Shown here piece after piece: positions 40,245 to 53,400 of a stretch of 64,000 nt of DNA. The stretch covers positions 1-64,000 of the forward strand of contig JAALGZ010000023.1 of NCBI GenBank assembly GCA_015227615.1. The letters run 5' to 3'. Both the position numbers and the translations under genes were made by a program. How positions within the stretch are numbered: position 1 is the stretch's first letter; every line of letters begins with the position of its first letter. Under the pieces are notes generated by a model. That model saw only the letters and a program-made list of their open reading frames with translations, was not told the DNA's origin and did not search any database. Source of the stretch: Labyrinthula sp. Ha (taxonomy: Eukaryota; Sar; Bigyra; Labyrinthulida; Labyrinthulaceae).

Positions 40245-42720
40245 TTATGTCTTTTTAACGTTAAAACCGCTAGTTAACAGCGAAAAATATTCAATTCCCG
40301 TTCACCGTTATAAACCGTAATAAATTTGTTAATTAATGTTTATTAGCAGAAATTAACGTTAATTACGATAAAAACGATAACTTCTAGTGATCTCCAAAAA
40401 TATCAAATTTTATATTTTGCCCCAAATCATATCTCCATAATATATTATGCATGAATTCTTCTTTTAAAGAAATAAAATTAAAGCAAAATCTGACTCAGAA
40501 GTAGATGTAACATAGAATCAACATCATGCGCAAATTATTTTACATGAAAATATTTTTATGGCTACTAAGTTTACCCTTGAGGATATCTCAATCCAAGCTC
40601 AAACTGAGCTACTGAAGAGTAGAGAATTATTTTAAATATCTTTTCTAAATAATTTTAAAGAACTAATTCTGCTCTCTGAAGAAAAATGTAACAAGTAAAA
40701 TAGAGGTATTACCTTGGTCGTAGCAAGAAATTTGTATAATTTTCCTATTGAAATACCTGCATTTTTGCTCAAATTCCTTTTCAGAAAACCTATAACACAT
40801 CATTGAAAACATTTTTTATTTTTATATATACTCAAATAATGTAGTTGAGTTTTTTCAGAACTTATTTACAAGTTATGTGCATTCTAATATCCGAATATCA
40901 AAGTCAAATTTAGCATAGGAAGATTTTCCTCAGTAAAAACCATTTTTCTCAGCTAATACTTCTTCGTTTTGAGCCAAATAAAATTTGAATATACTTTAAA
41001 TATTAGTTCTTAAAATATTATAGCTATTATATTTTCTTTTGTTGGGAAATACTAGGGTTAAACTACGTGTTTCTATATTTCTAGAATATTTGTTAATTTC
41101 AAGTCATATTTTTTCTTCTCTTATATCTCGCTTAATTTTTATATAGGGCATTATCGTAACTTATAAAATTTATTTAAAAGAATTTCTAACCAATGACCTT
41201 TATTTTTCTGTATTTGAGGACTAAAAGGAACTTTTCTATTCTGTTCTTTTTACGTCATTCTGTATTTTAGAACAATTTCTAAGTAATTACAAAGTCCATT
41301 TCTCGATGATTTTTTTTAGTTATAAGAAGCAAAACACAGTTTTAAAAGGCTATTTTAAATATATTTGTAATCATATAAGAAAATATAGGATACAACAAGC
41401 GTAAATACATGTAGAACGCAATATGCCACAAAATTATAACTCATCCATTTTATTTTCAGCAGAAAACAGTGAAGAAAAAAGTTACACCAACTCTTTCACT
41501 GCCAAAGCTAAATCTTTTATTCAAATTTGGCCTAGTAGCAAACAATAGTATTTCATTATTTTGGTTATTACGGGGTGATGAAAACTTTATCCACGAATTT
41601 TTCAAAAAATGCAGTATAATGGCCATATAATGAACAATACATTTTCAACTCTTCTACATAGCTCAACACTTATTTCAAAATAAACTTAATACTTAATAAT
41701 AGAATAAATAGTTGTATGCTAAAATGAAAAGAAATTGTGAACAAACATGATTACTGACAATAACCCATATAGTATTTTCTAGTTTTTGTCACGAAATCTT
41801 CTTCAAATATAATATCGTCGCCCACAATGTATTTCACATTAAAAAATTTACCCAACCATGCGTCTTCAAAGTGTTTCATAAGGATGAGTACTTTAAGCCC
41901 TAGAGAACCATTTTTTGAGGGTCCTTTTCACTAAGTTTATAGATCTCTAAAAACCTACATTCAAACTTAACAACACGATGAGCAACTCTATATGGGCTCT
42001 GATTTTTTACAGGCTCTAGAAAATTACCATAATCCTGTCATCATCAAATTTCCTAAAATTTTCACAGGGTAACTGTAACTGAGCTAAAATTCACTCAGAA
42101 AAGTTAAATGTTGAGAATTTGCACATCTGAAAATACGATATCACTCAACTTTACTATAATCGTATCAAATTTTGCATTGAGTAACCAATAACTATAGGAG
42201 AAAGATTATTTAATTTGATTTCTGTTCTGTGGAAGTTTTTAATATTTTGTTAAGAAAAGTTGATATCAGAGTAATTTGCCGTTTTTGTCAACGTCAACTC
42301 GTGTAGTGTCTCAAGAAATTTCTGTCCATATCCTAAGAATATTTTAGCAGTAGAAAAAAGGATAAATTTAGATAAAGCAATAAACATGGTTAGAATATAA
42401 AGTATTTTGTATAGAGTTTCAAGCAATGTATTCAATTTCCGAGATTATGTAAAGCTTAAAAAAGGCTACCGCATAATGTTAAATTTTCCTGAATGAGTGA
42501 TAAAAAACAATAAACCACTCTAAAAAATGGTAGCTATATCCTATTAATTAGAATTTAGGATTTTCTCAACCTTAATTCCAACAAATTTGAGGAATTTCGC
42601 TATTAACTCCAGCGATAGTTACTTGAATAAATGAAATTTCGTGTTAAAATCAATTGTAAAATGCTAAAAACTGAACTTCAAATTGATGAAATATAAAAAA
42701 AAACTACCCTCTTAGATTGT
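40245..42720 (+). repeat. Direct duplication, copy X (non-coding, about 2.5 kb)
   Basis: This matches about 47480-49990 in the same orientation. Identity varies: blocks at about 40866-41150 and 41380-41690 are roughly 85-95 percent identical to 48108-48395 and 48610-48920, while flanking parts are lower. No long open frame is shared, so the conserved blocks are not obviously protein-coding. The left edge is a cluster of TTAACGTTAA-like words. Confidence 0.85.
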
Positions 42721-44892
42721 TTAATATTAGTTATCAGTAATTTGGACTAGAGACAGATGTTTTTTGAGGGTTTTACCACTCTTAATAAAGCAAAACTCAG
42801 TTCTTCTAATTTAACTTCCTAGTTATAAATAATAGTCTTCTCTTTCCTCTTAAACATGAAATAGTATACACAACATAAAGTAATTTAAAGTATATATTAC
42901 TATAAATATTCAGAGCAAATAAGTGTTGATTTTATAAAAAACACGTATTAAAGACGTTTCTATGCTATGCCTAAATCGAAAAACTAATATTCTTGTTTGC
43001 ACAAGTTTAATAAGTTAAATATGATTAACCAAACGTTACTAGTATTATTTCAATGAAACTACAATTAGCTTCTAAATGGTATTATTCAAACCTTTTTTAG
43101 TCCTTAGCAGCTATTTTCACTATGTTGTATTAGAATATACCTAAATCCATTTGATTTTTTTTGTAAGAGTTAGTTATGTTAGACATTGATTCAGAGAAGG
43201 TAATTCAAATTGTTTTAAACAGAGAATTTCTCTTTAGCTATGATAATTATGGTGTTTAACCCTAAGTTAGAATTATTTGGAAACTTTCCTATTTTTGGTG
43301 TCACTATATTATTATCATTATCCACTGGTATTGGAAGAGATAACTACTCACAAATAAGCTGTGGACAGGATTAACGTTAGTATTAGATACCTCTAGGGTT
43401 GTTTTTACGTATAGAATTTTGGGTGCACCAAAATAGGATGAACTTGGATTTAACTTTAAAATGAGAAAAAGTACGAGGAATCAACTAGAAAAAAATAATA
43501 TCCCCTGAGGGAGAAAGGCAAGTTAGAAATGGGAGTATTTACTAAGCTGGATAGTAGTACTATTGATTAGATAATGTCAGAACCAAGCAATGATCTTGTG
43601 ATTATACTTTGCAGGAAATCTCGCAAGAAAGTTGAAAATACATCAGAAGGGAGGTTGAAACTATTTAAAGAAACGTTAATTTACAATGAAAATTGGGAAA
43701 ATCTGTCCAAGTGGTGCAGGTAATGAACATACTTTCAAGGTTTAACTTTCAGAATGCGTGAAGTTATATCGGTTCAAGCTAGAAGCGAGCCTTCTAAAAA
43801 ATTATTCATTTACGCTGTTCAATATCCTTAGCGAAAAAATAAAATTACTGCTAAAAATTCTGGTGAAGAAGGTGGATCTGAGATGTGGACATTATGTTTT
43901 GAAAATTTAAAACGTGAATAAGTTGATTACGGTTTCACAAAATGGGTTATTCTTGTTAATGATGAAGTTTCTCTAAAGTAAACCTTTTGCAATTAAATGA
44001 TAAATTGTATATTTTACAATATATCTTTCTTATAAACAATGCTGTCATATTTGTGTTTAATCTAAGCTCAACATTTCAGTATGCTCCTCATTTTACATTC
44101 TTCTGTACATGTACGGCTTCAACTAAGTAAGATTTAAGTGAAAGAGGATAAAACATTTTCTTTTTTCTAACTCTAAAAGTTTTTCCTTGTTTTGGTTTTT
44201 CTAGGTGTGCAATTTACAAGACTATCTGTTTGGTTCTTGACATTGCATTTTTTCAGGAAATTCTAAAATGCGAATTATCCTCGCTAAGACTGTTCTCAAA
44301 AAATTTCCCGATTTTCCACAGAACCCTTAAAGTTTCTTGTTCCTTTATTTTTTTCTCAAGATTTCTCGAAAAAACATCCATTTCTTGGTTCTCAATTTCC
44401 GTTTGTGTTAACCGACATCTATCCTTATGGTAATGCACCACTATGTTTAATGTCTAAAACTAAGAAAAACGACTTTAAAGTAAGACACAACAAAATATTA
44501 CAAGTATAACCAGATAGAAAATAGAACTAATAGAGCTAAACAGAGGAGGATTATGTTTGTTGAATTGTCTAGCTAAAATTTAAGAAGGCATAGTAACCAA
44601 ATTGTTAAGAAGTTGTTTCCCAAGACATAATCATTTGTGAAAAGTTAAGAAAAAGACCACAACTCCAGGATATACAAATAGTGATCAAGAAATTTTTTCA
44701 CCATGAGAGTGCTTGAAAATAGATATTACCAGCTTAGAATAGAATAACTAGTAGAATTATTTAAAAGCACTTAAAAAAACAATTAACCCTTAAAATCAGT
44801 CCAAATATTTTTCACCTGATTAAATGTCTGCTGTACTCTTTAAAAGCGAGGTTTCTTTGACCTTTGAAACAGGGAAAACTCAGTAATGGTTT
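42721..44892. other. Intergenic DNA with small coding-like traces
   Basis: Near 43640-43980 on the plus strand, reading gives coding-like pieces such as LIYNENWENLSKWCR, MREVISVQARSEPSKKLFIY and SGEEGGSEMWTLCFENLKRE, interrupted by stops. On the minus strand at 44253-44441 there is a charged 62-codon frame (SRNLEKKIKEQETLRVLWKI). I do not recognise either. They may be decayed host genes or exons. Confidence 0.3.
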
Positions 44893-46700
44893 TTAAGAAA
44901 AACTGTCTTCTAGGTAATAATTTTCTTCCAGTTCTTGTTCACTGACATTGTTTTCTTCAACCAGTTGCTGTATTAAACATACAAGAAAACTATTTCTTGT
45001 TTTGCCAATAAATCTAAAACCAAGTTCTTTTTCCTTAATGAAAAATATATCAAGTATTTCATCTGGGCCAAAAATTATTCTAGAAAAGAACTGTACAAAA
45101 ATGAATCTTGAAACTTTTCTCTTGTAATCAGATAATCTGTTTTCAACACAAAATCAGGAGTCAAATATATTTTTAGTTTCGAATCTTTTACTTCAGGAAG
45201 AAATTCTGGAACAATAAAAGCATTTTTTTCTCTTGGATCTGCAAATAAAACCAAACTATGTAAAGCTAAGTTTAAAACATATTATCTTTCTTTTTTTGTA
45301 TATTCTTTTAATAAAACTTCAAATAAATCTTTTTTTATTATTCCTTAAACAATATATTTTCTATAGTTTGAAAATACTTTTTCATTTGTTCTAAAAGCAA
45401 GTTGATGAAAACTTTTATTACGAATAAAACTTCCCAAAGCTTGAGCTAAAAAAGGTGCAAAAATATAAAAATATCACTTTCAGAGAAATTGATATCTTTG
45501 AAATAATAAATATTTCCTTCATTAGAATATCTTCTAACATTTCTTCTTCGGAAAATTTACTCTTTTTAGCTTTTAGTTTAAACTTTTGAAATGTTATATA
45601 ACTTGATTCTTCACGAAAATTATCCAAAAATAATACATAAACAGATTTGATCCAAATAAGTGGATTTAATAAGTTTCATATGCTCATTAACTTCTTTTTA
45701 ATTGCCTTTTCACGACTCTTAGTAGAATCCATAGCGCTTTCTACAGGAAAGAAAATAGTTTTTTCATCTTCAACAATAGTTACCTTCCCAGAAAGTTAAG
45801 ATAGAAAGGATTTAAACTTATAATTTACACCGTCAAGCGTTTTATTTCTCTATAAAAAAGTAGTTAAATGAGTTCCAACAAATAAAACAGGTGCTTTTAG
45901 AGTATTTCTTAAAATACTTTCACACCAAAATTTAAGTCTAAATAAACTTTTTTCTTTTAACTTTGTCAAATTAAAAACAACTAAATAAATAGCTTTTTCT
46001 TTCATAAAAATATGATGAACTGAAGAAAATACTTCTTATCCACCAAAATCATAAACACATAAAAAAGTATCTGTTGTTCTGAAATCTGAATATTTCCTGT
46101 TAGTTGTATATTGTTCAACAAAAACTTTCTCTCCCATAATTCTTGTAATTAACTCATCTTAAAAATCTAAGTTATATTTTGACTTTTTTTGAACCTCATG
46201 TTCAATAGTGTATTTGACATCTAACATATTCTTCACTCTTTGCGCACTAAGATCATATTTTGTAAGTGATATAAACTTATTGTATTTAACTTGAAATATT
46301 GGATAATCTTCCAAAACTAAAGTAGATTGAGTTTCTTTTTGAAAACTTTTTCCAGATAAGTTTCTTAATAAAGAGGTTTTTCCAGTTCTTCCATCACCTA
46401 AAAATAAAACTAAACTAAATAAAATACCCATAAGAATAACTGGAACTTCATTTAACACTTGATGCTTTTCATATTGACTTTGCAAAGAAGAAAGAACAAG
46501 CTTTTTAAACATTTACTCTTTTTTTAGGTTCAATATAACTTTCATAAACTTGAAGATAAAGTATAGAAGGATGTGAATCAACTATTTCTTGTAATTCAAT
46601 AATATCTTCTTCTTCTATCTTTTTAGATCGTTCAATATGTTTATATACTAATTTCCTTATTCGTCTATTAGCTTTCAAGTAGTTTTTAATAGCTAAAACA
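44893..46700 (-). pseudogene. Decayed second copy of the Roco GTPase gene
   Basis: The minus strand keeps the P-loop (GDGRTGKTSLLRNLSG) and the region up to QKKSKYNLDF in one frame (46512-46159). Further downstream, homology to the COR domain continues through several stops and frame changes (for example SSYITFQKFKLKAKKSKFSE at 45627-45550). The C-terminus reads FGPDEILDIFFIKEKELGFR and VEENNVSEQELEENYYLEDS and extends about ten residues past the end of copy 1. The N-terminal junction before the P-loop is continuous here, unlike copy 1. It is a pseudogene of a host gene. Confidence 0.8.
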
Positions 46701-47515
46701 ATAGCTTTATTTTGAACATCTTCAATAATACTAAAAACTCAATATTTTAATAAGAAATACTCTATATCTAAAATTGTTTTATTATAAGATAAACTCTTAA
46801 ATATAATATTTGTATATTTTGCACTGAGTTTGTTTATAGATAGTCTAAATAATAATAAAAAATATTTTTACTCGATATATTTTGTATTGATTGAACTCAA
46901 TAAACTACAAAAAGAACTCACTTCAGGAATATTACACTGGTAAAACCTAAATTAAACATATAAAAAATATATACTCCAGCCTATTCAGTTCCAAGATTTT
47001 AAGTTGTTGAAAGGTTTTAAAATTTTCATCACTGAATCTGCAATTCACAAAACTAAAGTCAAGAAAACAAAAAAAAAATACTGGAGACCTTTCACAGCTG
47101 GAAAACAAAGAATAAATCTTGTAAATGCAGATTCAACGGCATCAAAAGGACAATATCTACACCTAACATAAAGATAAAAGAAGATAGAATACCGTATATA
47201 AGACACTTCTTTATTTAGTTGGAACCCTTTTACAAACTCTTCTATCTCCCTTTTGAACTGGTTTGGGTTTTCACGATACTGTCTACTTAGAGTGATTTAG
47301 TTAATTAAGATACCATCCAATATAAAATTCTGTTTTATTATATCTTTCTTCATATATTTGTTGAATTGGTTTCACCATTTTTTTTGTTTTGTTTTTGTTT
47401 TTTTAGTACATAAATTAATTGCCCAAAATATTTTTTTTGTGTAAAAATAATCGTCGAAAAAAATGAACTGGCTTTATTTAAAATCCTTTATCGTGATTAA
47501 CGTTAACTATCGGAA
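44893..47515 (-). repeat. Inverted segmental duplication, copy 2
   Basis: Reverse-complement match to 5745-8450, covering the Roco gene and about 850 bp upstream. Similarity persists through both coding and non-coding parts, so it arose by DNA duplication and not by reverse transcription. Its right edge (TTAACGTTAA words near 47500) overlaps the left edge of direct-duplication copy Y. Confidence 0.85.
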
Positions 47516-49990
47516 ATTAAATATCCTAATTTTGTTTACCATTATTAACGGTAAGGAATTCTTACCTGAGCGAAAATTAACGGAAATTACCGTTAACCAC
47601 GATAAGAAAAATAGTTTTTATTGTTTCCAAAATTTTTTAACAATGTAATATTCTGTCCAAAATAATATCTTTATAATATATTATATCTATATTCTTTTTG
47701 TAAAGGAATAAAATCAAAGAAAAGGCTGACTTAGAAGTAGATGCAACATAAAATCAACATCATCATTTCAAAATCATTTTAAGTAAAAATCTTCTTATGA
47801 CTACTAACCATACCCTTGAAGATATCGCAATCCAAGCTCAAATTGAGGGCCTAAATAGTAGAGAATTATTTTAAATACATTTTCTAAATAATTTTAAAGA
47901 ACTCATTCTGCTCTCTGAAAGAAAATGCAACGAGTGAAATAGAGGTATTGCCTTGGCCATAGCGAGAAATTTGCACAATCTTCATGTAGAAATGATTGTA
48001 TCTTGACATAAAATTTTTTTCAAATAGATTATGGCATATTATTGGCAAGATATTTTAATTTACTATGCATTCAAAGAAAGTAATTTAGCTTCTTAATAAG
48101 TAAATCATGAGTTATATGCACTTTAATATCCGAATATCAAAGCCAAATTTAGTATAGGAAGATTTTCCTCGGTAAAAGCCATTTTTCTCAGTCAATACTT
48201 CGTCTTTTTAATCCAAATAAAATTTTGATATACTTTAAATATTAGTTCTTAAAATATTATAGCTTCTATATTTTCTTTTACTGGGAAATACTAGTGTTAA
48301 ACTACGTATTTCTATATTTCTAGAATATTGGCCAATTTCAAGTCATATTTTTTTTCTCTTATATCTCGCTTAATTTTTATGTAGAGCATTATTATGACTT
48401 ATAAAACTTATTTTAAAATTTTTTTTAACTAATGGCCTTTAATTTTTTTTTGTGTTTGAGGACTGAAAGATACTTTTCTAGTCTGTTCTTTTCACATCAT
48501 CCTGTATTTTAGAACAGTTTCTGAATATTTGTAAAGCTCATTTCTCAGTGAATTTTTTGAGTCATAAAAAACAAAATACAGTTTTGGAAAGCTCACTTAA
48601 ATATATTTCTAGGTATATAAGAAAATATAGGATACAACAAGAGTAAATACATGTAGAACGCAATATGCCACAAAAATATAACTCATCCATTTTATTTTCA
48701 GCAGAAAACAGTGAAGAAAAGGGTTACACCACCTATTTAAACTGCCAGCATTAAATCTTATATTCAAATTAGGCCTACTAGTAAACAATAGTATTTTATT
48801 ATTTTGGTTATTATGGGGTGATGAAAACTTTATCCACGAATTTTTCATAAAATGCAGTATAATAGCCATATAATCAACAGTGCTTTTTCAGCTCTTCTAC
48901 ATAGCTCAACACCTATTTCAAACTAAATTTAACAGTTAATAATAAAATAAATATTTGTAGACTAAAATCAAAAGAAATTTTAAAAAACTAAGGTTAATGA
49001 AAATGACCCATATAGTAGTTGTTAGTTTTTGTCACGAAATCATCCTCAAATACAATGTTATGACCCATAATGTTTTTTTCATAAAAAAATCTTTTCAAAA
49101 ATGTATTTTTTGAGGTCATTTGATAAGGATTATACTTTAAAAATTAAAAAAGGTTAATTTGAAGGGTCGTTTGCTCCAAGTTTACGTATCTCTAAAAAAT
49201 CACACATTCAAACGTAACATCATGAAGAATAGCTCTATAGATGATATGATTCTTTTCAAACCCTAAGAATTTACTAAACTTAAATTTTCAAATTATTTCT
49301 CAGGGTATTTTTTCTTTATTTAACTGCAACTGAGCTAAACTTTACTCAGAAAAGTCAAATGTTGAAAATCTGCATATCTGACAATACGAAATCACTCATC
49401 TTTGCTATAGTCCCCAAAATTTTTGTATCAGATAGTCCCCCACAATTACGAAACATGATATCTAACCTTCAATTCTGTGTTTTAGAAAAATTTTGATGTA
49501 TTTTTTAAGAAAAGTCGATATTGGGTTAAAATGCTGATTTTCTCAACCTCAATCCGTGTACCACCTCAAGAAAAATTCGTTTAGAGGCAAAACAGACCTC
49601 ACAAGTCAAAAGAATGGGTGAATTCAGGATTAAAAACAACTATGCTTGAGAATTGGAGCATTCTGTATTGACTTCCTAACAATATATCCCATTTCCAAGA
49701 TCTCAGAAACTCTGAAAAAGGGTACTCTTAAATGTCAAATATTCCTGAACGGATAATACCAAGTAACAAAACATCCTGGGAAATGGTATTCAACCAGAGG
49801 TATCAATGATTTACGGTACCTTCGAGTTTTATTCGAGGAAACTTCAAGAACTTCCCTATTAATCTAAACAATAGTTATTTCGGTTAATTTAACTTTACAA
49901 CAAACTCAACTATAAAATAGTTAAAACTGAACTTCTAATGGGACATATATCAAGAACCTTGACTCAAACCCTATTTTAGACCAACTTTCA
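47480..49990 (+). repeat. Direct duplication, copy Y (non-coding, about 2.5 kb)
   Basis: Partner of 40245-42720. Shared words include AGGATACAACAAG, GTAAATACATGTAGAACGCA, CTTTATCCACGAATTTTTCA and TAAACTACGT. Copy Y has several insertions relative to X in its last 700 bp. The left edge has TTAACGTTAACTATCGG and AATTACCGTTAACCACGA, again CGTTAA-rich. Confidence 0.85.
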
Positions 49991-52900
49991 GTAACTTCGT
50001 GAAAAAAAATAAATTTTGAAGATTTTATTGGTTCTAATTGTACAAATTCATATCATATTATTGCAAATACCTAAATAAAAGTACATTTTCTTTAATTTTT
50101 ACATATGATTAAATAATTAAAAATATATAAAGTGGTATGGATATGATCAGTTTAAATTAAGGGCTATCTACGTTATTAACTAAAAAATAATATTGTAGTC
50201 GTTTTTCTGACGTATTTATGGAAGAAAAAGACTGTTTTTACTTTAGTAATTTGAGCAATTTTGTCTTAGTTTTATAAAACTCCATTAGTATTCATTTAAA
50301 GAAGAAATAGATTAATTACTAACTTCGAAATTTATATATTCTAACTCTAACTATGACTTAATAAGGATTTTCCTTACTTTTTTATATTTTTATATTTCTC
50401 CTTTACTCAAATTAACTTAATATTAAATTGCCTTAAATATAATTATAGCGACATATATCCAGAAAAGGCAAAGGAATCTTCATAATTGCTCGAAATACAG
50501 CGAATACTGAGCGCGTAGATAATCAAAATAATTGAAATATTGAATATACATATTGACTAAAAAATTATGAATGATGCTTCAAGCTAGAGAAAAGAAAAGG
50601 TGTATACTAAGTGGAGGTTCAGATTAGTAGTAAGAAAAGTGCAACAGCTTAAATTTCAAGTTTAGAGCTTTAAGTTGAGCAAAAATTGCTCTCTAACTCA
50701 CAGTATTTGTGGAGATACGAGTCAATGAATATTTTGTTAATTTGTTTCTTTGATTGCTAGGTTAATTGTTAGGAGGTGTTTACAGTAATGTCATACTGTG
50801 ATATAATAGTATGTAACTTCCAAAGGAAGTCTTTGATTAATAATACTTGCATTATTTGGGTTCTCAGAAGGGGATATTGCTGACCATGTGCTTTTCAATA
50901 TAAAAAACATTTTTGTTGGAAAAACAAGAAGAAAAAAAAATATATATATATATCATCAATTATAAAAGTAATAACCTAATTTACAGTTTTTTACTCTAAG
51001 TTTTCCTGCAGTTTTTGAAATTGTAGATGATTATCTTTAAAATGAAGATTCATTTATTCTTCAAGAAGAGAAAAATTTTCAAAAAAAAAAACTAAAGCTA
51101 AAATTATAGTAAATACGAAGGCGGAAATAAAATATTTTAGTTTTTATTCCCGTTTCCTTTTCATAATTCATCTTTATTGTATTTATTTTTTTCTCTGAAT
51201 AAATATATTAATTCGAAACATATCCGTATTATGTACATGTACTTTGAAGGTAATAAATATTTACTTTTATTGTTTGTTAGCATATCAGAATATATTTAAA
51301 ACTTTTTTGTGCCAAGAATTTAAGAATTCATTCATACCAGAAGGAAAAGAATACAGTAAATCCAATACCGAAACTGCTTTCTGATATCTTAAAAGGAAGT
51401 AACTATCAAACAAAGATCAAATAACTTTTTTCCTTAAGGGCTCTTTGCATGGTATGTTTAAAAACTTTATGATTATTGGGGTTATATAATTACGGGAATA
51501 AGTCCCAATGTTATTTTGTTGGATAAAACTTAGTATTATAACGTAATTCGTATGAAATTTTACGGTTCTATAATCGATAAATCTTCTATAATATCTTGCA
51601 TCGTTGTTTTTGACATTGCTCATTATTGGCTACAGAAAATAATTCTTTACCTAGTGTAGATAAAGGGTTAAGAACAAAAATTTTCAAGGGAAGCCTTTGG
51701 TTTTTCAGTCCTTGTTTGTTTGTACTGAATGCATGAATTGGTTGAAGTTTTATCGGTATTGAATATTGATTGGGTACAATAATTGTCAGAAAAGTATTTA
51801 TTTATTTTTTTTATTACTTCATGTGAGTTCATCAATTTGGGTAGTATTATTTAATGAATTACAAATTTAGATCATGAATAATAACACTATTCTTGAAACA
51901 ATAGCTTTATACTTAAATATATATTACTCAAAACAACAAGAGTACTTCTTATTATACAATTTCGAAACACTATGTCATCTATTTAATCCATAACTTCATA
52001 TTAGAATACATGTATAAGTTTAAGTTTCTGTCTATCCATGGTTTTTGTAAATTAATCTGTTAATTATTATATTTAGAGAATGAGAATAAAAATTCATAAA
52101 CAGCAAATAAAAAATAAAAGTTTATGTTTAGTTCATCAAACATTTAAAAAAAGTAAGAGCTATTTTACAGGAACTTAAACTAAGTCAGTTTGTTCCAAAC
52201 ATTTTGCATATGCGCTTTCCAGTATTTTAGCTTCTTCTACTAAAAAAGAGAAATAAGAAATATCAGGATATATATATATATATATAGTATGAATTATTTA
52301 TTCATGATATTCTATTAACTTTTTTCCGAGTCTATTAATATTTCTGAGCAGAGTAAGTTCTTTCCACTATATATGTTGTCCTAGTAAAAAAAATGGTTTG
52401 GATACCACAAAAAATACTTTAAATATTTTAGCGCCATTCACTACAAAACTCAAAGGAATCTATTTTTTATAGTTCTTCCCTATGAATAAATATTGAATCA
52501 GGATAAATAGGAGCTTTTTGGTGATAAAATTCTATTCGAAAATGTAAACTTTTAGAAAGAGAAAAGTCTAAATGTTTTTAAATTATAAAACAAAAAAATG
52601 AAGGATATTAATAATACATAAACTTCAAAAGCAAACCAAAAGTAAACTTTAAACAAAGCAAAACTATACCAAAAGCACAATCTAAAAATGTGTCAATTCT
52701 CAAATGTTCCATATAATCAACAGAAAAAAAGCAACAAATTTTAAATAAAACCCAGAAACATGCTTTCGGCCTAAAATTATGATATTATTTATATTGTAAT
52801 TCAAATTGCTTACATTCCCAAATTTTCCAAATTTTTCTTATATATCGCTGTGATGAGAAGTTTTATTCAGTGAAAAGATGAACAGTTTACAAGTATGTTT

Positions 52901-53187
52901 CACAAAAATAAAGCGCAGAAATAATAAGAATACCAAAACATTTTTTTTCGAAATCTTGTGTACAGATACAGAAAGTGCACAAGCGACTTGTTACAGGTTT
53001 TTAGTTGACAACTTTTTCTTTCAACAATCAGTAGCTTTGAATGGGGTGTCAAACCCATGTACCTTCAAAACTTTTCTTACTATAGAAATTGAGGTTTTTC
53101 AAATCTTTTTTTGTTGCTCTGAAAGTTAATAAATGTATCGAAGAGGAGTTAGTTCTAAAACATTAACTTATTTTTATAGAGTCAATT
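49991..53187. other. Gene-poor AT-rich region before element C
   Basis: Over 3 kb with no recognisable gene. Two simple TA repeats are present (about 50941-50953 and 52268-52286). Frames of 60-85 codons at 51417-51623 (minus) and 52878-53129 (plus) show no domain. Confidence 0.45.
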
Positions 53188-53191
53188 TATT

Positions 53192-53381
53192 TGTCCTCAT
53201 GCACACCAAACAGTTTCGTTGTGGCTTCGTATTTGGAACACTTTAGTTATAGGTTCCTGATATTTACCTTTGTAATATATAACTGATATATCGTATGTGA
53301 GTTTGAAATACAGTATACTTAATCGTTAATAACCTAATCTATACATTCACAAAGTTTGAAAGGTCCTTAAGGAGAACGAAA
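53192..53381 (+). repeat. Element C 5' LTR
   Basis: Starts TGTCCTCATGCAC and ends AACGAAA. It matches 60948-61140. It holds ATATATCGTAT and the AATCGTTAA variant of the shared motif at 53321-53329. Confidence 0.92.
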
Positions 53382-53393
53382 AATCTCGAGATT
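53382..53393 (+). other. 12-bp palindrome directly inside the element C 5' LTR
   Basis: AATCTCGAGATT is a perfect palindrome touching the LTR edge, in the place of the primer-binding site and seven bases before the gag ATG at 53401. Element B has TAATTCGAATTA in the same place. Confidence 0.6.
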
Positions 53394-53400
53394 AGTCAAT

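Noticed and set aside
50941-50953. TA dinucleotide repeat (and another at 52268-52286)
   Set aside because: Ordinary simple repeats in AT-rich DNA; no further structure around them.
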